A DNA stretch of 42,255 bases from Saprospiraceae bacterium (lineage in GTDB: Bacteria; Bacteroidota; Bacteroidia; Chitinophagales; Saprospiraceae). This document shows, piece after piece, positions 17,601 to 28,230 of the stretch. The translations under genes were made by a program, and so were the position numbers. The stretch is from assembly GCA_022841505.1 (NCBI GenBank), contig JALHRK010000014.1, positions 1 through 42,255 on the forward strand, in the 5' to 3' direction. Under the pieces are notes generated by a model, which saw only the letters and a program-made list of their open reading frames with translations, ran no database searches and was not told the origin of the DNA. The number at the start of each line of letters is the position of its first letter. Within the stretch, counting starts at the first letter, position 1.

Positions 17601-20600
17601 TGCACTCGAATTCGACTTTATTCCGACGCAATCCACTGTTACTTTAAATTTTGTTTTTGCTTCCGAAGAGTACTGCGAAAAAGTCGGCAACCCGCTCACC
17701 GATGTATTCGGGATCTTTATTTCCGGCCCGGGCATTTCCGGTGGGCAGCAAAATATAGCGCTGGTTCCCACTACAACGACTCCCGTGGGTATCAATACCG
17801 TGAATCACCTCAATTTTTCGGGCTTTTTTCAAAACAATCAGCCAGCTTCCAGTGCCAACTTGTGCGGACAATTGGCTTCCACTTTACCATCCGTTACAGA
17901 ATTGCAATACGACGGCTATACCCGCAAATTTACTGCAATTGCCAACGTGCAACCCGGCCAGACGTACCACCTCAAATTGGCTATTGCTGATGTCGGCGAC
18001 GACCTCCACGATTCAGCGATTTTTATAGATGCTGGTTCGTTCGACGCCGGCGGCAATGCTTCAGCGGAATGGGTAGTCAACAGCAACCCCGTTTCAGATA
18101 TCGCATACGAAAATTGCGGAACGGTCAACTTGGTTTTTGAACGGGCTGGTGTAAGTATCAATGTGCCACTTCCGGTTTCATATACCATCTCAGGAACAGC
18201 CACGGCAGGACTCGACTACGCACCATTTGCTTCCAGCGTTGTGATTCCTGCCGGACAAAGTCAGTTTACTTTGCCCGTTACCATCCTCAACGACGCGATT
18301 CTGGAAGGGGACGAGACAATTATCATCACCCTCGATAATGTCTGTTCTTTTTTGATGCCTCAAAAAACGTTGACGATTAAAGATAAAGCGCTTTTACAGG
18401 CGAAGTGTACGTTCACCTTGACGGTGGAAGACCATGAACTGCCAATGATTATGTGCCAACCTAACGTAACCGTTTCTGGTATATCGGATGGAGCAGGGAG
18501 TTGTACGGCGACTGTGCCGGTCATTGGGCCAATAGCCTCCGATAATTGTCCGATGCTGATGGTGGATTATTCGATTTCGGGCGCTACAACGGCTACCGGC
18601 ACAAACAATGCCAGTGGGCTTAGCTTTTCGGAAGGAATTTCCACCGTGACTTATACGGCAACAGATATGAGCGGAAATATAGCTACCTGCCAAACCGTAG
18701 TGACCGTGGTGTGTGATTTTGGAAGTTCCTGCGAATGCCCTGCGGGAGGTTTTCAAGGCCCTAACCAAATCGTAAACGGCGATTTTTCGGCGGGAAACAC
18801 AGGGTTTACCTCGGATTATAATTTCAGCGGAGCAACACCTGGATCTCCGGGGACTTATGCGATTTCAAATTCATTTAGCATTCAAGGTGGTGGGGGCTTT
18901 TGGAATTGTTTGGATCACACCAATGGAACCCCGACCGGGCAATTTTTAGCCGTGGATGCCAGTTTAACACCCGGACAAGCTGTATGGCGACAAAATGTGA
19001 GCATTAACCCATCATCTGAATACCAGTTTTGTGCTTATGTCAATAATCTTTGGCGGTTCTTTGATAATTCGAACGATCCGGATGTGCAGGTTTGGATGGT
19101 AGACGGCAACAACAATGCAATTTTATTGACTTCAGCGGTACTGCCCGAAGTCCCGGATTTTTGGGTAAAACTGAATGCCTCATGGACTGCGCCCGCCGTT
19201 CTGGTCAGCCCTTACCGATTGGAAATCCGGGGTGGCTCCACCATACAAATCGGCAATGATTTTGCGGTGGATGACATCAGCTTCAAAGCTTGTTCTGCGC
19301 CGCCGCCTTGCGATGTAACCCTTGTAGCTACCTATGTGGACAACTGCGGCCATGTGCAACTCAACGCCGTGGCTTCCGGTCCGTCCGGTTACAGCTACCA
19401 ATGGTGCAGCGGTGAATCCACACAAATGCTCGATTTGATGTTGCCCTGCGGGGAACACGATTTTTGCGTGTCGGTTACCTGTGCAGATGGAACCATGGCG
19501 AGCGATGCAATTACCGTGACCGTAAGCGACAATATCCCGCCTACCATCAACTGCCCGCAGAACATGACGATTACTGCTCTGCATCCCAATTGTGATATGC
19601 CCGTACATGGCATCCATTCGCTTGGGGCTACGGATAATTGCGGGGTACCGACCGTTACTTACGCCATTTCAGGGGCAACCACAGCTTCGGGGCAGGGCGA
19701 CGCCAGCGGAACCACGTTCAATTCCGGTACCTCAACAGTGACCTACACTGCCACGGATTGGTGCAACAACATGACTTCCTGCTCATTCGACGTGACGATT
19801 GAGTGCGATACCTGCGCTTGTCTTGGTTTTCAAAATATAGAATTTTATAACTTCCTCGGTGCGCCAAACATCCCAACAACCTGCAACGGCGCTCCGGTGA
19901 TGCTACCCTGCATCGGCAGTGACGCATTGTATTGGCTCCAATGGCAACTGCTTTGTTCCGATCCGATGTGTCAGCAAAGTACCAGTTATTTGATTGTACC
20001 AGCAGCAGGAGGCCCGCCGGTGCTTTCCGGCAGTATTCCTTTAGGCAGCCCGCCTTTCCTGAACTTCTCTTACAATCAGCTTGGCGGAGCTGGTAATTAT
20101 CAACTTATATTGACCGGGAATTGCGGCGGCGACGAATGCACGTGTACCATTAATTTTTCTGTGCCTTCCTGTTGCAACTGTGGCGGCTTCTCGGATATGA
20201 CCTGGCGACCTTCGCAGGGAGGATTTACGCAATCGGTAGCCTGCGGAGATACATTGGCGGTGCTTTGTGATCAGACTTTTTTTCCGCAAGTGGGCGGCCT
20301 GTTCCAATGCGTGGGCACGCAATGTCCCACCAATCAAACCATCCAATGGGTGTTGCAGGATCCCGCGGGCAACCTTATCCAAAGTGGCCCGCTTACGTTT
20401 CAGACCAATTTCCTGCTGGCGCTCGACCCGGACTGGTTTGTGCAAGCCGGCATCTACACGCTCACCTTCAATGGGAGTTGCGCAGGGCAAATGTGCCCCC
20501 CTTGTGTGTTGTATTTGGAGTCGGAGGGATGCGAGTGTTGTGATGATTTTGATGAATTTTGCGCTCTTGTAGCCGAGGGCTTTACGGTTGAGCAGGACGG

Positions 20601-23600
20601 ATGCACCGTGACAGTATGCGCGCCGCAATTTGACGACTGCCATTTTTTGACAAGGCCTCCCAATTTCGGCGACGGCAGCCCGGTACTTGGAGTAATTGTA
20701 CCGGCCAATGGATGCTGGACGCATACCTACACCCAAAGCGGCACTTACACCATTTGCGCCACGGTTTTCGAGACGACTGCCGACACCGTTTGCTGGAGTA
20801 AAGAAATGTGTGTGACAGTGACTTGCGAGCTTCCCAGCCTATTCCAATGCGGGATGGCTGTAAATACCTACCAGCCGGTATCTCAACTCTTATCAGACAA
20901 AGTACTTTCCGTAAGGGATATTCGCGACCGGACGGGGATTCCAACCATGATCAATTGGCCTGCACTGGAAATCACACATCCTCAATGGACGTATGGCAGC
21001 CTCGGCTCTATTTTCGGCATTGCTATTGATAAATTCAACAATATTTATGTAAGCGCCACCTCAGCCTACTTATACAGTTGGCCTAATACCAATCACTACG
21101 GTCTTGCCGGGAGTGGGGGAATTTATCGCATTGATGGCGTAACAGGCAATCCCTCTGTTTTTGTGAAAACTGCTGCGAGCGTTGGCCCTCCAGTATTGGG
21201 TGCTGCAGAAATACCAAACGACCTCACCGGCTTGGGCAATCTCTGTTACGACGAGCCTTTTAACCAATTTTTTGTAACGAACATGGAAGACGGCAGGATT
21301 TATCGAATAGATGGAGTCACCGGCCATGTATTGAGTACGTTTGATCCTTTTGCGCCCGACAACGACAGTCCCGGGATGGTTTGCCAGGGAGAGCGTATTT
21401 GGGGAATTGGAATGTTCAATAACAGAATATATTTCAATCAATGCGGGTTGAGTTTCTCGACTCCCAACAAAATCTATTCTATTGGTCGGAATCAAACTAC
21501 GGGTGAATTTGACTTCAGCAATGGAATCACCCTTGAGCTAACCGTACCACCATACACTGGCGTGGCCAACCAGGTGAGTCCCGTTTCGGATATTGAATTT
21601 TCTGCTACTGGAAGGATGCTCCTGGCAGAGCGATCAGAGTTGGGATTGCCCTGCATAACAGCTAATCCTACTGCTTCAGCCCATGAATCCAGGGTATTGG
21701 AGTATGTGCTCAATAGTTCTCAGATTTGGGTTTCTTCTTCCAGTCAGTTTCAGGTAGGGGAACCCAATTACAATCAAAGCGCTGCCGGCGGCGTGGATTA
21801 CGGCTATGAGAGTATTGACCCTTTGCTGGGGGTTTTCGGGAAATGTGACAGCATGGTATGGGCCACGGGAGATGCGCTTTCTTTTTCACCCGTTGATGTT
21901 TATGGAATTGTGGGGATGCCTGCAACCGGTAATATCTGGTTCAATGACTCCTGGATTGTGGATAGCGATATGATGTTTTCGTTAAATCCGAAAACACTGA
22001 TCGGCGATGTGGATATCTTCCACTGCGGATGTCCGGTGGAGGCAGACACCTGCGTTTGCATGGGTTTTGCTAATTTAGCGTTTTCCAACGGCGCCGGGGC
22101 GGGCGCCTGGAGCAAACCTGCATCTTGTAATAACATTACATCCGTTCAACTTCCTTGCATCGGCAATGACGGCTTCTATTATTTTAATGGTACCCTGCTT
22201 TGTTCGGGCCCTATGTGTGCATCAAGCATCAGCTACCAAATCGTACCCGCAGCAGGTGGCCCTGTTGTTACCAGCGGCGTGCTTACCGGAGGAAATGCTT
22301 TCTCGCTGCCGCCTATGCCCTATTTATTGTTCCCCGGTGCGGGCGCATATCAATTGATTCTCACCGGCCAATGCGGAAGCAGCGCATGCACCTGCGTCAT
22401 TAATTTTACCGTGCCTACCTGTACGTCGTATGTTTATGGAAGGGTGTATGCCGATATTGATTGTGTGGGTGCGGAATATACGGACCAGCCTACGCTGCCC
22501 GGCTGGACGGTCAACATCTTGGACGCTTTTGGCAATGTAGCAGGCAGCGTTTTGACAGATGCTGCCGGTGGTTATGCATTCGACAATTTACCGCCGGGCG
22601 ATTACATTGTACAGGTCGTTCCATTCTTACCGGGTGGGGGATGGACCTCCTCCGTACCCGCCAGCGGTATGTATGCAATCACGATTGAGGAACCGGAACC
22701 AATGGATGGGCCGAGAACCTATTCTCTGAATTTTGGCTTCTGCTCCGTGTGCGATTGCAGCGCCGTCCAGTTTTCCATAGGCAACTACGACGAATGTTGT
22801 TATTACCTGGAAATAGAAAACAATGCTTCTTATTGTTTTACGGAAATTAACCTGACCCTGGATGCCGGGCAATTCATCAACGTGACGCCCAATGGCTGGA
22901 CGGTTAACCAATTAGGCCCTGACCACCTGCAACTCATTCCACCGGGCGGATACATTCCTTCCGGGGAAAAGGTGCCGGTGCAGTTCTGCATATTTGGCAA
23001 TACCAGTCCAAGTTTTAGCGTGAGTACAACTTATACCGCTAGCGGTCAGGTGTTCACCTGCGGCAGCAGCATCCAATCGGCCTGCATACCGGAATGCACT
23101 ACAATTTGCGAAACAAATACCCTTTGGCAGCCCATTCAAAATGTCGGTATTTATGACATGGTGGAATTCCAGGGTAAACTAATTGTTGCTGGCCAATTTG
23201 ACCAAATAGGCGCCCAAACAGGATATAATAACATCGCTGCATGGGACGGGACTGCATTTACGCCTTTAGGAGCCGGTCTTTCTTCCGGTTCCTTTCCTCG
23301 TGTTTATACGCTTGCCGTACACAACGGTAAGTTATATGCGGGAGGGACGTTTACGAATCCGGCAGGATATGTTGCCGTTTGGAATCCCGCTACCATGACC
23401 TGGTTAGCCCTGGACGGTGGCGTAAATCATAGTGTGAATACCGGCAATACGATTGTAAACACCCTGTTAAGTACGCCGAATGGCCTCGTCGCAGGCGGCT
23501 ATTTTAATACTGCGGGTCTGGTAAATCCGTTATCAAATGTTGGCAGTATTGCCGTGTGGGATGACGTGCTGGGGCAGTGGACGGATGATCTGAACGGTGG

Positions 23601-24444
23601 TTTTGCACATTCCGCAGGGGCGTTCCCAAATGTACAGTCTTTAGGCTTATTCAATGGCAATGTCGTTGCCGGAGGCAATTTCATAATGGCAGGAAATACA
23701 CCCGTTGCCCATATTGCATTCTGGGAAAATCAAGCCTGGCACCCGATGGGTGCAGGAATGCCTGGGGGCACTCCTTATGCGATAAAACAGTTTGGCAACA
23801 AACTCATTGTTGGAGGATTTTTCGATATTCCAAATGTTATCGGAACCAGGCAAATTGCTGCCTGGAACGGAACCAACTGGGAATCTATGGGAGGAGGATT
23901 GCCCTTTTTTGCCGGTCAATCCCAATTTGTTCAAGATTTGGAGATTTACAACGGGAAGCTATATGCAGGCGGATTCTTTCTTCAAATCGGATTTACGAAC
24001 GCCAATGCTGTTGCAGAGTGGGATGAAGCCAACCAAATCTGGGTTTCCACCAACCATTTTTACGAGTGGGTTGGCGCCTTAGTTACCTACGAAGAACCTG
24101 GAGGAGCCTGCACCCTATATTCCGGTGGATTTGATTCTTTTGGTGTCCCCTTGCGTAAATGGACTTGCGTAGCCACAGGCACGGAAGAACCCACAATCCT
24201 TCCCCTTCGCATCTACCCCAACCCCAACTCCGGTGCATTTACCCTTGAGCTGCCGCAAGCTGCCACGCCCGGCATGACCTTCCGCATCATCGGCCTCACG
24301 GGGCAGGTGTTGCTGGAAAAGGCCGCCGAAGCGGGCAGTGCGCGGCAGGCGCTGGAGGCAGGCGCTTTGCCGGCGGGGCTGTATTTTGTACAGGTGGTTG
24401 AAGATGGCCGGGTTGTGGGGATTGAGCGGTTTGTGAAGCAGTAG
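14671..24444 (+). CDS. Giant T9SS-exported multi-domain surface protein
   Basis: Protein of 3257 residues. A signal peptide ends near PGQAQ. Approximate order: propeller-like repeats (25-420); PKD (439-525); four HYR or HYR-like modules (525-850); choice-of-anchor L domain (855-1130); Calx-beta-like (1132-1225); HYR (1260-1350); jelly-roll carbohydrate-binding-like domain (1360-1550); HYR; Cys-rich modules (1715-1835 and 1835-1950); PKD-like (1960-2055); NHL-type propeller (2060-2453); third Cys-rich module (2460-2585); SdrD-B-like domain (2586-2690); a Cys-containing beta domain; Kelch/galactose-oxidase-like propeller (2810-3166); T9SS type A sorting domain (3178-3257). It is probably an adhesin or matrix protein at the cell surface. 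ATG 14671 begins the signal peptide and lies after the predicted promoters. Single-gene transcript, flanked by related regulatory cassettes. Confidence 0.9.
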   Translation: MNTTPNKIATLLSIWIVFLLAIPGQAQFQRQFGTTLDESFSKVIQSGTNYYVLGSGEITNGQLARATVTRLNALGELQWTLGLNVASQWNDAVLTPSGNLLVVGHSLPDDNTSRSIMGLVTAAGAFTWVRSYDIPGGDGFTRIVQNPIPENAAFPYYVLGSQTDIGGGTAEMVLLNLNESGIFNWKKLFNGVPGNKYARDLEALSNGDLLISGNFETQGVILRTDNSGQTFNGVTPDFPFVFLDAVSGSGGSFYGVGTSLLDGKVHLMKFDADLIALWDVTIAGLESVSQVFHGSSGSVYVAGRQTPGASFGSVIRVVKLNDEGNSPSVEWVKYLDNGEIAFEGGTLSLLPSGQIAFADGRTPEIAGFGELCAFLSISDLELSTCMTAESNNVIQNENTLFASPVPPGIDFYDEPPATNLTSAQRAWQQGNACNTVPCVADFNFQFPDCNQTVSFTNTSTGPAPLSYSWNFGYSTGGIPHTSIAVNPIHTYPAQCATYNVCLTVTGNGCSNTICKNITIKYPQQPVLTCPPNITVRCNADLSPAVTGFATLTGACSGQNPNITFSDNTSGMMPCNGTVLRTWTAMDECGVTRTCVQTILVQDNVPPVAICAPGQGYDLNPDCTLPVTVDMINSGSTDNCQILSISVSPTVVTGCGIFPITLTVTDLCGNTNTCTTEIQTIEAEPPMIMCPPNINLTCGNDISPAATGMATATDNCDPNPVITFADVVTGTLPCNALITRTWTATDNCGNEATCVQNIVVIDNVPPTIACPQDLTVNTNPGQCFFTGIIPEPTATDNCNPNPAITCYLVTPSGLVQITPGMQFPKGTHSICCVADDGCVDVSELICTYPCTTGGNVQAPDPTSDLIQNIINNSPQEEALAVLGVQPGISGEVLVRDVLVGGNCFDISNVTTQGQANQLGVFTNGQTNIGFDAGVILTTGPGTLAVGPNNSDNAGSGVGGVTPDAQLSTLTTGTLYDKAALEFDFIPTQSTVTLNFVFASEEYCEKVGNPLTDVFGIFISGPGISGGQQNIALVPTTTTPVGINTVNHLNFSGFFQNNQPASSANLCGQLASTLPSVTELQYDGYTRKFTAIANVQPGQTYHLKLAIADVGDDLHDSAIFIDAGSFDAGGNASAEWVVNSNPVSDIAYENCGTVNLVFERAGVSINVPLPVSYTISGTATAGLDYAPFASSVVIPAGQSQFTLPVTILNDAILEGDETIIITLDNVCSFLMPQKTLTIKDKALLQAKCTFTLTVEDHELPMIMCQPNVTVSGISDGAGSCTATVPVIGPIASDNCPMLMVDYSISGATTATGTNNASGLSFSEGISTVTYTATDMSGNIATCQTVVTVVCDFGSSCECPAGGFQGPNQIVNGDFSAGNTGFTSDYNFSGATPGSPGTYAISNSFSIQGGGGFWNCLDHTNGTPTGQFLAVDASLTPGQAVWRQNVSINPSSEYQFCAYVNNLWRFFDNSNDPDVQVWMVDGNNNAILLTSAVLPEVPDFWVKLNASWTAPAVLVSPYRLEIRGGSTIQIGNDFAVDDISFKACSAPPPCDVTLVATYVDNCGHVQLNAVASGPSGYSYQWCSGESTQMLDLMLPCGEHDFCVSVTCADGTMASDAITVTVSDNIPPTINCPQNMTITALHPNCDMPVHGIHSLGATDNCGVPTVTYAISGATTASGQGDASGTTFNSGTSTVTYTATDWCNNMTSCSFDVTIECDTCACLGFQNIEFYNFLGAPNIPTTCNGAPVMLPCIGSDALYWLQWQLLCSDPMCQQSTSYLIVPAAGGPPVLSGSIPLGSPPFLNFSYNQLGGAGNYQLILTGNCGGDECTCTINFSVPSCCNCGGFSDMTWRPSQGGFTQSVACGDTLAVLCDQTFFPQVGGLFQCVGTQCPTNQTIQWVLQDPAGNLIQSGPLTFQTNFLLALDPDWFVQAGIYTLTFNGSCAGQMCPPCVLYLESEGCECCDDFDEFCALVAEGFTVEQDGCTVTVCAPQFDDCHFLTRPPNFGDGSPVLGVIVPANGCWTHTYTQSGTYTICATVFETTADTVCWSKEMCVTVTCELPSLFQCGMAVNTYQPVSQLLSDKVLSVRDIRDRTGIPTMINWPALEITHPQWTYGSLGSIFGIAIDKFNNIYVSATSAYLYSWPNTNHYGLAGSGGIYRIDGVTGNPSVFVKTAASVGPPVLGAAEIPNDLTGLGNLCYDEPFNQFFVTNMEDGRIYRIDGVTGHVLSTFDPFAPDNDSPGMVCQGERIWGIGMFNNRIYFNQCGLSFSTPNKIYSIGRNQTTGEFDFSNGITLELTVPPYTGVANQVSPVSDIEFSATGRMLLAERSELGLPCITANPTASAHESRVLEYVLNSSQIWVSSSSQFQVGEPNYNQSAAGGVDYGYESIDPLLGVFGKCDSMVWATGDALSFSPVDVYGIVGMPATGNIWFNDSWIVDSDMMFSLNPKTLIGDVDIFHCGCPVEADTCVCMGFANLAFSNGAGAGAWSKPASCNNITSVQLPCIGNDGFYYFNGTLLCSGPMCASSISYQIVPAAGGPVVTSGVLTGGNAFSLPPMPYLLFPGAGAYQLILTGQCGSSACTCVINFTVPTCTSYVYGRVYADIDCVGAEYTDQPTLPGWTVNILDAFGNVAGSVLTDAAGGYAFDNLPPGDYIVQVVPFLPGGGWTSSVPASGMYAITIEEPEPMDGPRTYSLNFGFCSVCDCSAVQFSIGNYDECCYYLEIENNASYCFTEINLTLDAGQFINVTPNGWTVNQLGPDHLQLIPPGGYIPSGEKVPVQFCIFGNTSPSFSVSTTYTASGQVFTCGSSIQSACIPECTTICETNTLWQPIQNVGIYDMVEFQGKLIVAGQFDQIGAQTGYNNIAAWDGTAFTPLGAGLSSGSFPRVYTLAVHNGKLYAGGTFTNPAGYVAVWNPATMTWLALDGGVNHSVNTGNTIVNTLLSTPNGLVAGGYFNTAGLVNPLSNVGSIAVWDDVLGQWTDDLNGGFAHSAGAFPNVQSLGLFNGNVVAGGNFIMAGNTPVAHIAFWENQAWHPMGAGMPGGTPYAIKQFGNKLIVGGFFDIPNVIGTRQIAAWNGTNWESMGGGLPFFAGQSQFVQDLEIYNGKLYAGGFFLQIGFTNANAVAEWDEANQIWVSTNHFYEWVGALVTYEEPGGACTLYSGGFDSFGVPLRKWTCVATGTEEPTILPLRIYPNPNSGAFTLELPQAATPGMTFRIIGLTGQVLLEKAAEAGSARQALEAGALPAGLYFVQVVEDGRVVGIERFVKQ
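19815..22425 (+). repeat. Three related Cys-rich modules in the giant protein
   Basis: Modules at about 19815-20170, 20173-20520 and 22051-22425 each start with CxCxGF and end near CxCxINFxVPxC or a variant. The first and third share LPCIGxD, LLCSxPMC, [11 protein letters not shown] and YQLILTGxCG. The second is more diverged. They match no domain I can name and look like internal duplications. Confidence 0.7.
24205..24444 (+). repeat. T9SS sorting-domain sequence shared with 30920-31159
   Basis: The last 79 codons encode a sorting domain almost identical to that at 30920-31159 in the subtilisin gene. The final ~100 bp (from GGCAGTGCGCGGCAGG to the stop) differ at only a few bases, while the 5' part of the domain has more silent differences. 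This gradient is typical of gene conversion or recent module exchange. Confidence 0.85.
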
Positions 24445-24450
24445 TACATA

Positions 24451-24496
24451 CTGAATCGCATTTATTTCGGTGTGATACTGTGGAGAAGCTTCTTTG
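24451..24496 (+). promoter_or_regulatory. Degenerate LytTR-like site with -7-like element
   Basis: CTGAATCGCATTTATTT at 24451 resembles the right-hand copy of site C, and CTTCTTTG at 24489-24496 stands in the -7 position (38 bp downstream rather than 40). No left-hand copy is found 21 bp upstream, which would lie in the end of the giant gene. It may be a decayed duplicate of site C. Confidence 0.35.
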
Positions 24497-24523
24497 TAGA
24501 AGAAACGAAACCATACTGTACAT

Positions 24524-24596
24524 GACACACCAAAAATCAAAATGATCAAAGCCGTGTAGGTGCTCCCGTTTCCGGGGGTAGCTATGCGGCTTTTTT
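24524..24596 (+). ncRNA. Conserved hairpin element 3 (leader attenuator or small RNA with terminator)
   Basis: Outer stem AGCCGTG (24550-24556) pairs with TGCGGCT (24585-24591) using G-T pairs, and a T-tract runs to 24596. The inner stem CTCCCG/CGGGGG (24563-24568/24573-24578) closes the same TTTC loop as element 2. A GACACACC box at 24524 takes the place of GCCACTCC. Base changes keep the stems, which supports RNA structure. It may be the terminator of the giant gene, or the end of a short RNA started near 24503. Confidence 0.5.
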
Positions 24597-24635
24597 ATGT
24601 CATTACCCACAATGGATAATAAATTTTAAATGGGT

Positions 24636-24663
24636 TGTCACAAACCCCTCATTTGGGACTTAT
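24636..24663 (+). promoter_or_regulatory. TGTCACAA/GACTTAT bipartite motif, site 3
   Basis: TGTCACAA at 24636-24643 and GACTTAT at 24657-24663 (21 bp start to start). It lies about 40 bp after element 3, as site 2 does after element 2. It would drive the gene cluster starting at 24837 with a leader of about 165 nt. Nothing else was recognised in 24664-24836. Confidence 0.5.
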
Positions 24664-24836
24664 TCAAAGTAGAAGAAAAAGGCAATGGTGTCCCGCAGGC
24701 AGGAATGGCCTGGCTCGGCTTCGCTGACGGCGGGGAGCTTTTCGGTGCATTATTGAAATTTAAAACTTGATGGCAGCAGGTGGTATCGTTTATTGGCAAA
24801 GCCGCTTGCTGTATTTTTAAAACCAAATTCAAAAAC

Positions 24837-26333
24837 ATGAAAAGCATTTTAGTCATTTTCCTTTTAGCCATATTGCCTTTAACACAATTTGCCCAAGACA
24901 AAAAGCTGGAATTCGAGCTAAAAAACAAGTACACACCCATTGATTTTATTGAAGGCGAAGATTGTTTTTATATGGTTTGCGAAGAAAGGGTAATGAAAAA
25001 TTTACTGAGCAAAGTCGTTTTCAAGTTCGACAAGGATTTGAACGTCGCCTGGAAAGAACCCATTGTCATGAAAAGCTCCCTAATGAAAGGAGAATTGCTT
25101 GGCATGAGCGTGGATGTTTTCCCTTACTTGAACGCAGCGGATAATAAGGCCATTGAATATATCACAAAAGAAAAGGGAATTTTTCAGGTATTGCCAGATG
25201 CCAGCCTCCGTGAAATAGTGGCGAATATGCCCGCCAAAGAGGCCAAAAACAAGATAAGTTCCCTGTTTCTGGACGCCAATGGTTTGAATATCCTTACCAT
25301 AGTCGGCGATGAAACCTTCCCGACTGGCTCCATGAACTGGTACACGTTTGCGCACAGCGACCTCTCCCAGTCAAAGCGTACCATTAGCCTCCCTTTGCCT
25401 TCAAAGACCGACAAGGACAATGAATCGGGTTGGAGGTTGAACGAGGTAACAGACTCGGGACTGTATTTTTATTATGTTTCCTACAAAAACAAGGTAAAGG
25501 ACGAAAGCCGCCCCATTCTTTCCTGCCATGTCATCCATGTTGACAGGGACGGTAAGGCTGGCAATATCATTGACATAGACCTTGGCCTACAAAAGTACAC
25601 GGCCATGCCCGATAATTTCCAACAGAGCTATTATAGCAATTTGAGAGTTGTCGAACCTTATCTTTATGAAATAGGCGGTGGTGGCGGGCGGACTATCACA
25701 ACCGATAATGCAATGATGGGCGTTAAAATAGACGGAAATTCCAAACGAATTTATTCGGTTATCGCACAGAACAAGGAAGTAAGCGTTGCCAACGATGGGC
25801 GTGTAAAGGGAAAGGGACTACTAGGTGCGAACCCGCCGGTCGAGTCCCTCTTATTTGGCATATATGATTTTGATGGTAAAAAAATTGCCCAAAACGTTTT
25901 AAGATATGTCCCGCCGAAATTTGGGCCATTGGGCGAAATTGGATCAAACGGTATTGATATCATACCCTTGCCCGAAAATGAGGGCGTCATTTGCAGGTAC
26001 CTCGAATTAGGTTATGGCAGCATTTGGTCAATGGACGGCAAGGGCGAAATTGTTCAGGAATTAAAGACAAAACCTTATGACTATAAGGAGAATACTACAA
26101 AGTACCACTATGATGTGTTCACCTCCAGCTATTATTCCATGAAGGACTTCCAAGCCTCACCTTATGTTTCCAAAGAAGCATCTGCAATTTATCAGGCCTT
26201 CCAAAAATTGGAAGCAAAGTCCAAAAAGGATGCCTTTTACCTTTCCCTGAAGAACTATGAAATACTTGCCGTTTGGGATTCGAAAGAAAATAAAGTCAAG
26301 TTCAATTCATTCACCAAAAAACAAAATCAATAA
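24837..26333 (+). CDS. Exported protein of unknown function
   Basis: Protein of 498 residues with a clear signal peptide (MKSILVIFLLAILPLTQFAQ). The rest is mixed beta-rich sequence with repeated short segments of the type FDKDLNVAWKEP and VHVDRDGKAGN, suggesting a propeller-like fold, but I recognise no family. There is no lipobox, T9SS sorting domain or transmembrane segment, so a periplasmic location is most likely. ATG 24837 is chosen for the signal peptide over an in-frame GTG at 24780. Only 3 bp separate it from the outer-membrane barrel gene downstream, so the two are probably co-translated and may form a unit. Confidence 0.7.
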   Translation: MKSILVIFLLAILPLTQFAQDKKLEFELKNKYTPIDFIEGEDCFYMVCEERVMKNLLSKVVFKFDKDLNVAWKEPIVMKSSLMKGELLGMSVDVFPYLNAADNKAIEYITKEKGIFQVLPDASLREIVANMPAKEAKNKISSLFLDANGLNILTIVGDETFPTGSMNWYTFAHSDLSQSKRTISLPLPSKTDKDNESGWRLNEVTDSGLYFYYVSYKNKVKDESRPILSCHVIHVDRDGKAGNIIDIDLGLQKYTAMPDNFQQSYYSNLRVVEPYLYEIGGGGGRTITTDNAMMGVKIDGNSKRIYSVIAQNKEVSVANDGRVKGKGLLGANPPVESLLFGIYDFDGKKIAQNVLRYVPPKFGPLGEIGSNGIDIIPLPENEGVICRYLELGYGSIWSMDGKGEIVQELKTKPYDYKENTTKYHYDVFTSSYYSMKDFQASPYVSKEASAIYQAFQKLEAKSKKDAFYLSLKNYEILAVWDSKENKVKFNSFTKKQNQ

Positions 26334-26336
26334 CAT

Positions 26337-26963
26337 ATGAAAACCTTTATTTGCGTTTCGGCCTTATTATTTTTTGCATCCCATATAACTTATGGGCAAT
26401 TAAGCCTTCGCATATTCAACTACCGCCCCACGGGCGAGTTTGGCTTCACGATGAAACCCCTCGTTTCCATGGAGATAGGGACACAGGGAAGGTTCAGCAA
26501 GCGCGCCACCAAGCGCACGAGGGTCGGGTTTTCGGCCACTTTCCTCAAAATGGAACCGAGGTTGGAAGTATTTCCAACCTATGGGGTCGTGTCCGACGGC
26601 GCTGGCACGAGAGTGCTCCCCGGAGTGCAGGCATTTGGCAAGTACAATGTGTTCCAACTCTTCGGAGGCATAGACTATGCCTTTCTGCACAACGAGAAAT
26701 ACAATGTTTACGCTGGTATTGACTTGATAGCTGGTGTCGTCAGCGTGGACTATACTAACTACGTGGAAAGCTGGAAAGATGAGAGCTATTCGGGCGGTGG
26801 CATTCTTGCGGGGTTCAGGTTCCGCCTTGGGATAGAGTACAACTTGACCGACCAAATCAGCGCCTTCATTGACGCCAACCGCCAGGGCTTCCTCGTCGCA
26901 GAACCTAGGGCGTTGAACGATGGCAACGACTATGGCCTCGGCCTCCGATATACTTTCGACTAA
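26337..26963 (+). CDS. Predicted outer-membrane beta-barrel protein
   Basis: Protein of 208 residues with a signal peptide ending near TYGQ. The remainder shows alternating hydrophobic and polar residues in strand-length segments (VFQLFGGIDYAFL, YNVYAGIDLIAGVVSV, ILAGFRFRLGIEYNL) and ends in GLGLRYTFD, a C-terminal aromatic barrel signature. This matches small outer-membrane barrel proteins of Bacteroidota (porin/OmpW-like by form only). It follows the exported unknown protein with 3 bp spacing. No substrate can be assigned. Confidence 0.75.
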   Translation: MKTFICVSALLFFASHITYGQLSLRIFNYRPTGEFGFTMKPLVSMEIGTQGRFSKRATKRTRVGFSATFLKMEPRLEVFPTYGVVSDGAGTRVLPGVQAFGKYNVFQLFGGIDYAFLHNEKYNVYAGIDLIAGVVSVDYTNYVESWKDESYSGGGILAGFRFRLGIEYNLTDQISAFIDANRQGFLVAEPRALNDGNDYGLGLRYTFD

Positions 26964-27019
26964 CTCAATATTGCCATGTGACCGCATTGTGGTAGCAAAG
27001 CATTTAAATCATTAAACCG

Positions 27020-27799
27020 ATGAAAAAATTATTGCCAATATTAGCCATTTTATCTTTAATGCTTTCCTGTGAAAAGGCATTAAAAGATGTAAACGATTAC
27101 TTCCCGGAGGTAAGCACTGTCAATGCGAGTGTTCAAGCGGACGGCACGGTACTCGTTGAGGGGGAAATCTTGTCAGAAGGAGCAGCTGCCGTCGAATACC
27201 TTGGTTTTTGCGTGAGCACCTCGCCAGATCCACAGTTGCTCGACCGCCAACAATTTGCCGACTTTTTTGACGGGGAGCGTTTTACCACCATCTATTCCGG
27301 TGGATTTGACCCCGACGCCACTTATTATTTTCGGGCATGGGCCACCAACGAATACGGGTACGTGACGGGCGAAACGGTTTCCTTGAGCGGCATAATTGGT
27401 TCAAATGTTTCTGCTCCATGCCAATTATCTTCCAGTAGTTGCAGTATTGGTGGCGGGCAACCTACTTCCAATTATTACACGGTCAGCCTCCCTGTTGAAG
27501 GATTTAACTATTGGGAAATAACTGCCCAAACCCTTGATGGCCCTACGGTTACATTGAAGTTCGGTTCATCCCTGACCACGGCAGTTTACACCACTGTAGG
27601 CCACAATTCTCCTGAGCCGGGGCAAGTATTTGTCAGCTTTTATTCCGGGTTCATCCAAGACAGCCTTGAGGAGGGCAGTAGTGTTTACGTTAATCGGTTA
27701 TCTCCGGGGATATTTGAAATCATCATTTGTGATGCACCTTGGATTCATGGTGGAAGCAGTGCCTACTATTTCAACACCCGATTAAAATCACCAACTTGA
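27020..27799 (+). CDS. Predicted lipoprotein with fibronectin III-like domain
   Basis: Protein of 259 residues beginning with a lipoprotein signal peptide; LMLSCEK is a good lipobox with Cys17. Residues about 30-130 look like a fibronectin III-type fold common in Bacteroidota lipoproteins (EGEILSEG, YLGFCVSTSP, YYFRAWATNEYGY). The C-terminal half is beta-rich with two Cys and no known family. It is likely anchored to the outer membrane and exposed. It lies 56 bp after the barrel gene and 4 bp before the DUF805 gene, suggesting one transcript. Confidence 0.75.
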   Translation: MKKLLPILAILSLMLSCEKALKDVNDYFPEVSTVNASVQADGTVLVEGEILSEGAAAVEYLGFCVSTSPDPQLLDRQQFADFFDGERFTTIYSGGFDPDATYYFRAWATNEYGYVTGETVSLSGIIGSNVSAPCQLSSSSCSIGGGQPTSNYYTVSLPVEGFNYWEITAQTLDGPTVTLKFGSSLTTAVYTTVGHNSPEPGQVFVSFYSGFIQDSLEEGSSVYVNRLSPGIFEIIICDAPWIHGGSSAYYFNTRLKSPT

Positions 27800-27803
27800 T
27801 TTT

Positions 27804-28160
27804 ATGTTCAAAAACCCATTCTCTTTTTCCGGGCGCATTGGCAGAACGGAATATGTACTCAGTATGATTCTCACCTCCATTCCTGCATGGATTTTCATAG
27901 ACATGTTAGAAGAAAGAGAAGCGGTCTGGGTGCTTTTCCCGGTAGCGCTTTTACTTTGGTTCAAGCTGTCGCAAGGCGCTAAAAGATGCCACGACATGGG
28001 CTGTAGCGGCTGGCATCAGCTCATTCCTCTTTTTGAGTTTTTAATGCTGATTTCTGGAGGAGAAGAAACCGCTAATGAATATGACCAGAACCCAAAAGGA
28101 ATTGCCACCCCAAAGAAGGGAGGAAAAAAAAGTCCCTACAAACGAAAATTAGCAAGGTAA
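27804..28160 (+). CDS. DUF805 family membrane protein
   Basis: Protein of 118 residues. It opens with NPFSFSGRIGRTEY and contains QGAKRCHDMGCSGWHQLIPL and ANEYDQNPKG, the characteristic DUF805 motifs. Two or three hydrophobic segments (about 17-33, 42-56, 70-82) place it in the inner membrane. DUF805 proteins have no established biochemical role. A basic tail (KKGGKKSPYKRKLAR) would be cytosolic. It is four bases from the lipoprotein gene. Confidence 0.88.
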   Translation: MFKNPFSFSGRIGRTEYVLSMILTSIPAWIFIDMLEEREAVWVLFPVALLLWFKLSQGAKRCHDMGCSGWHQLIPLFEFLMLISGGEETANEYDQNPKGIATPKKGGKKSPYKRKLAR

Positions 28161-28230
28161 AGCCGAATATCCTGATGAATTATCCCAGGTTGCCTGTCAA
28201 CGGCCTCCTTCAAAACCAAAACTTTTTAAT

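Noticed and set aside
20041-20736. Long minus-strand open frame opposite the giant gene
   Set aside because: It is a shadow of GC-rich codons in the Cys-rich module region; no start context or domain supports it.
28162-28175. GCCGAATATCCTGATG before the tail-fibre-like gene as a fifth LytTR-like site
   Set aside because: No good second copy lies 21 bp away on either side and no TTTG box is at the expected distance; a single half-site is not enough.
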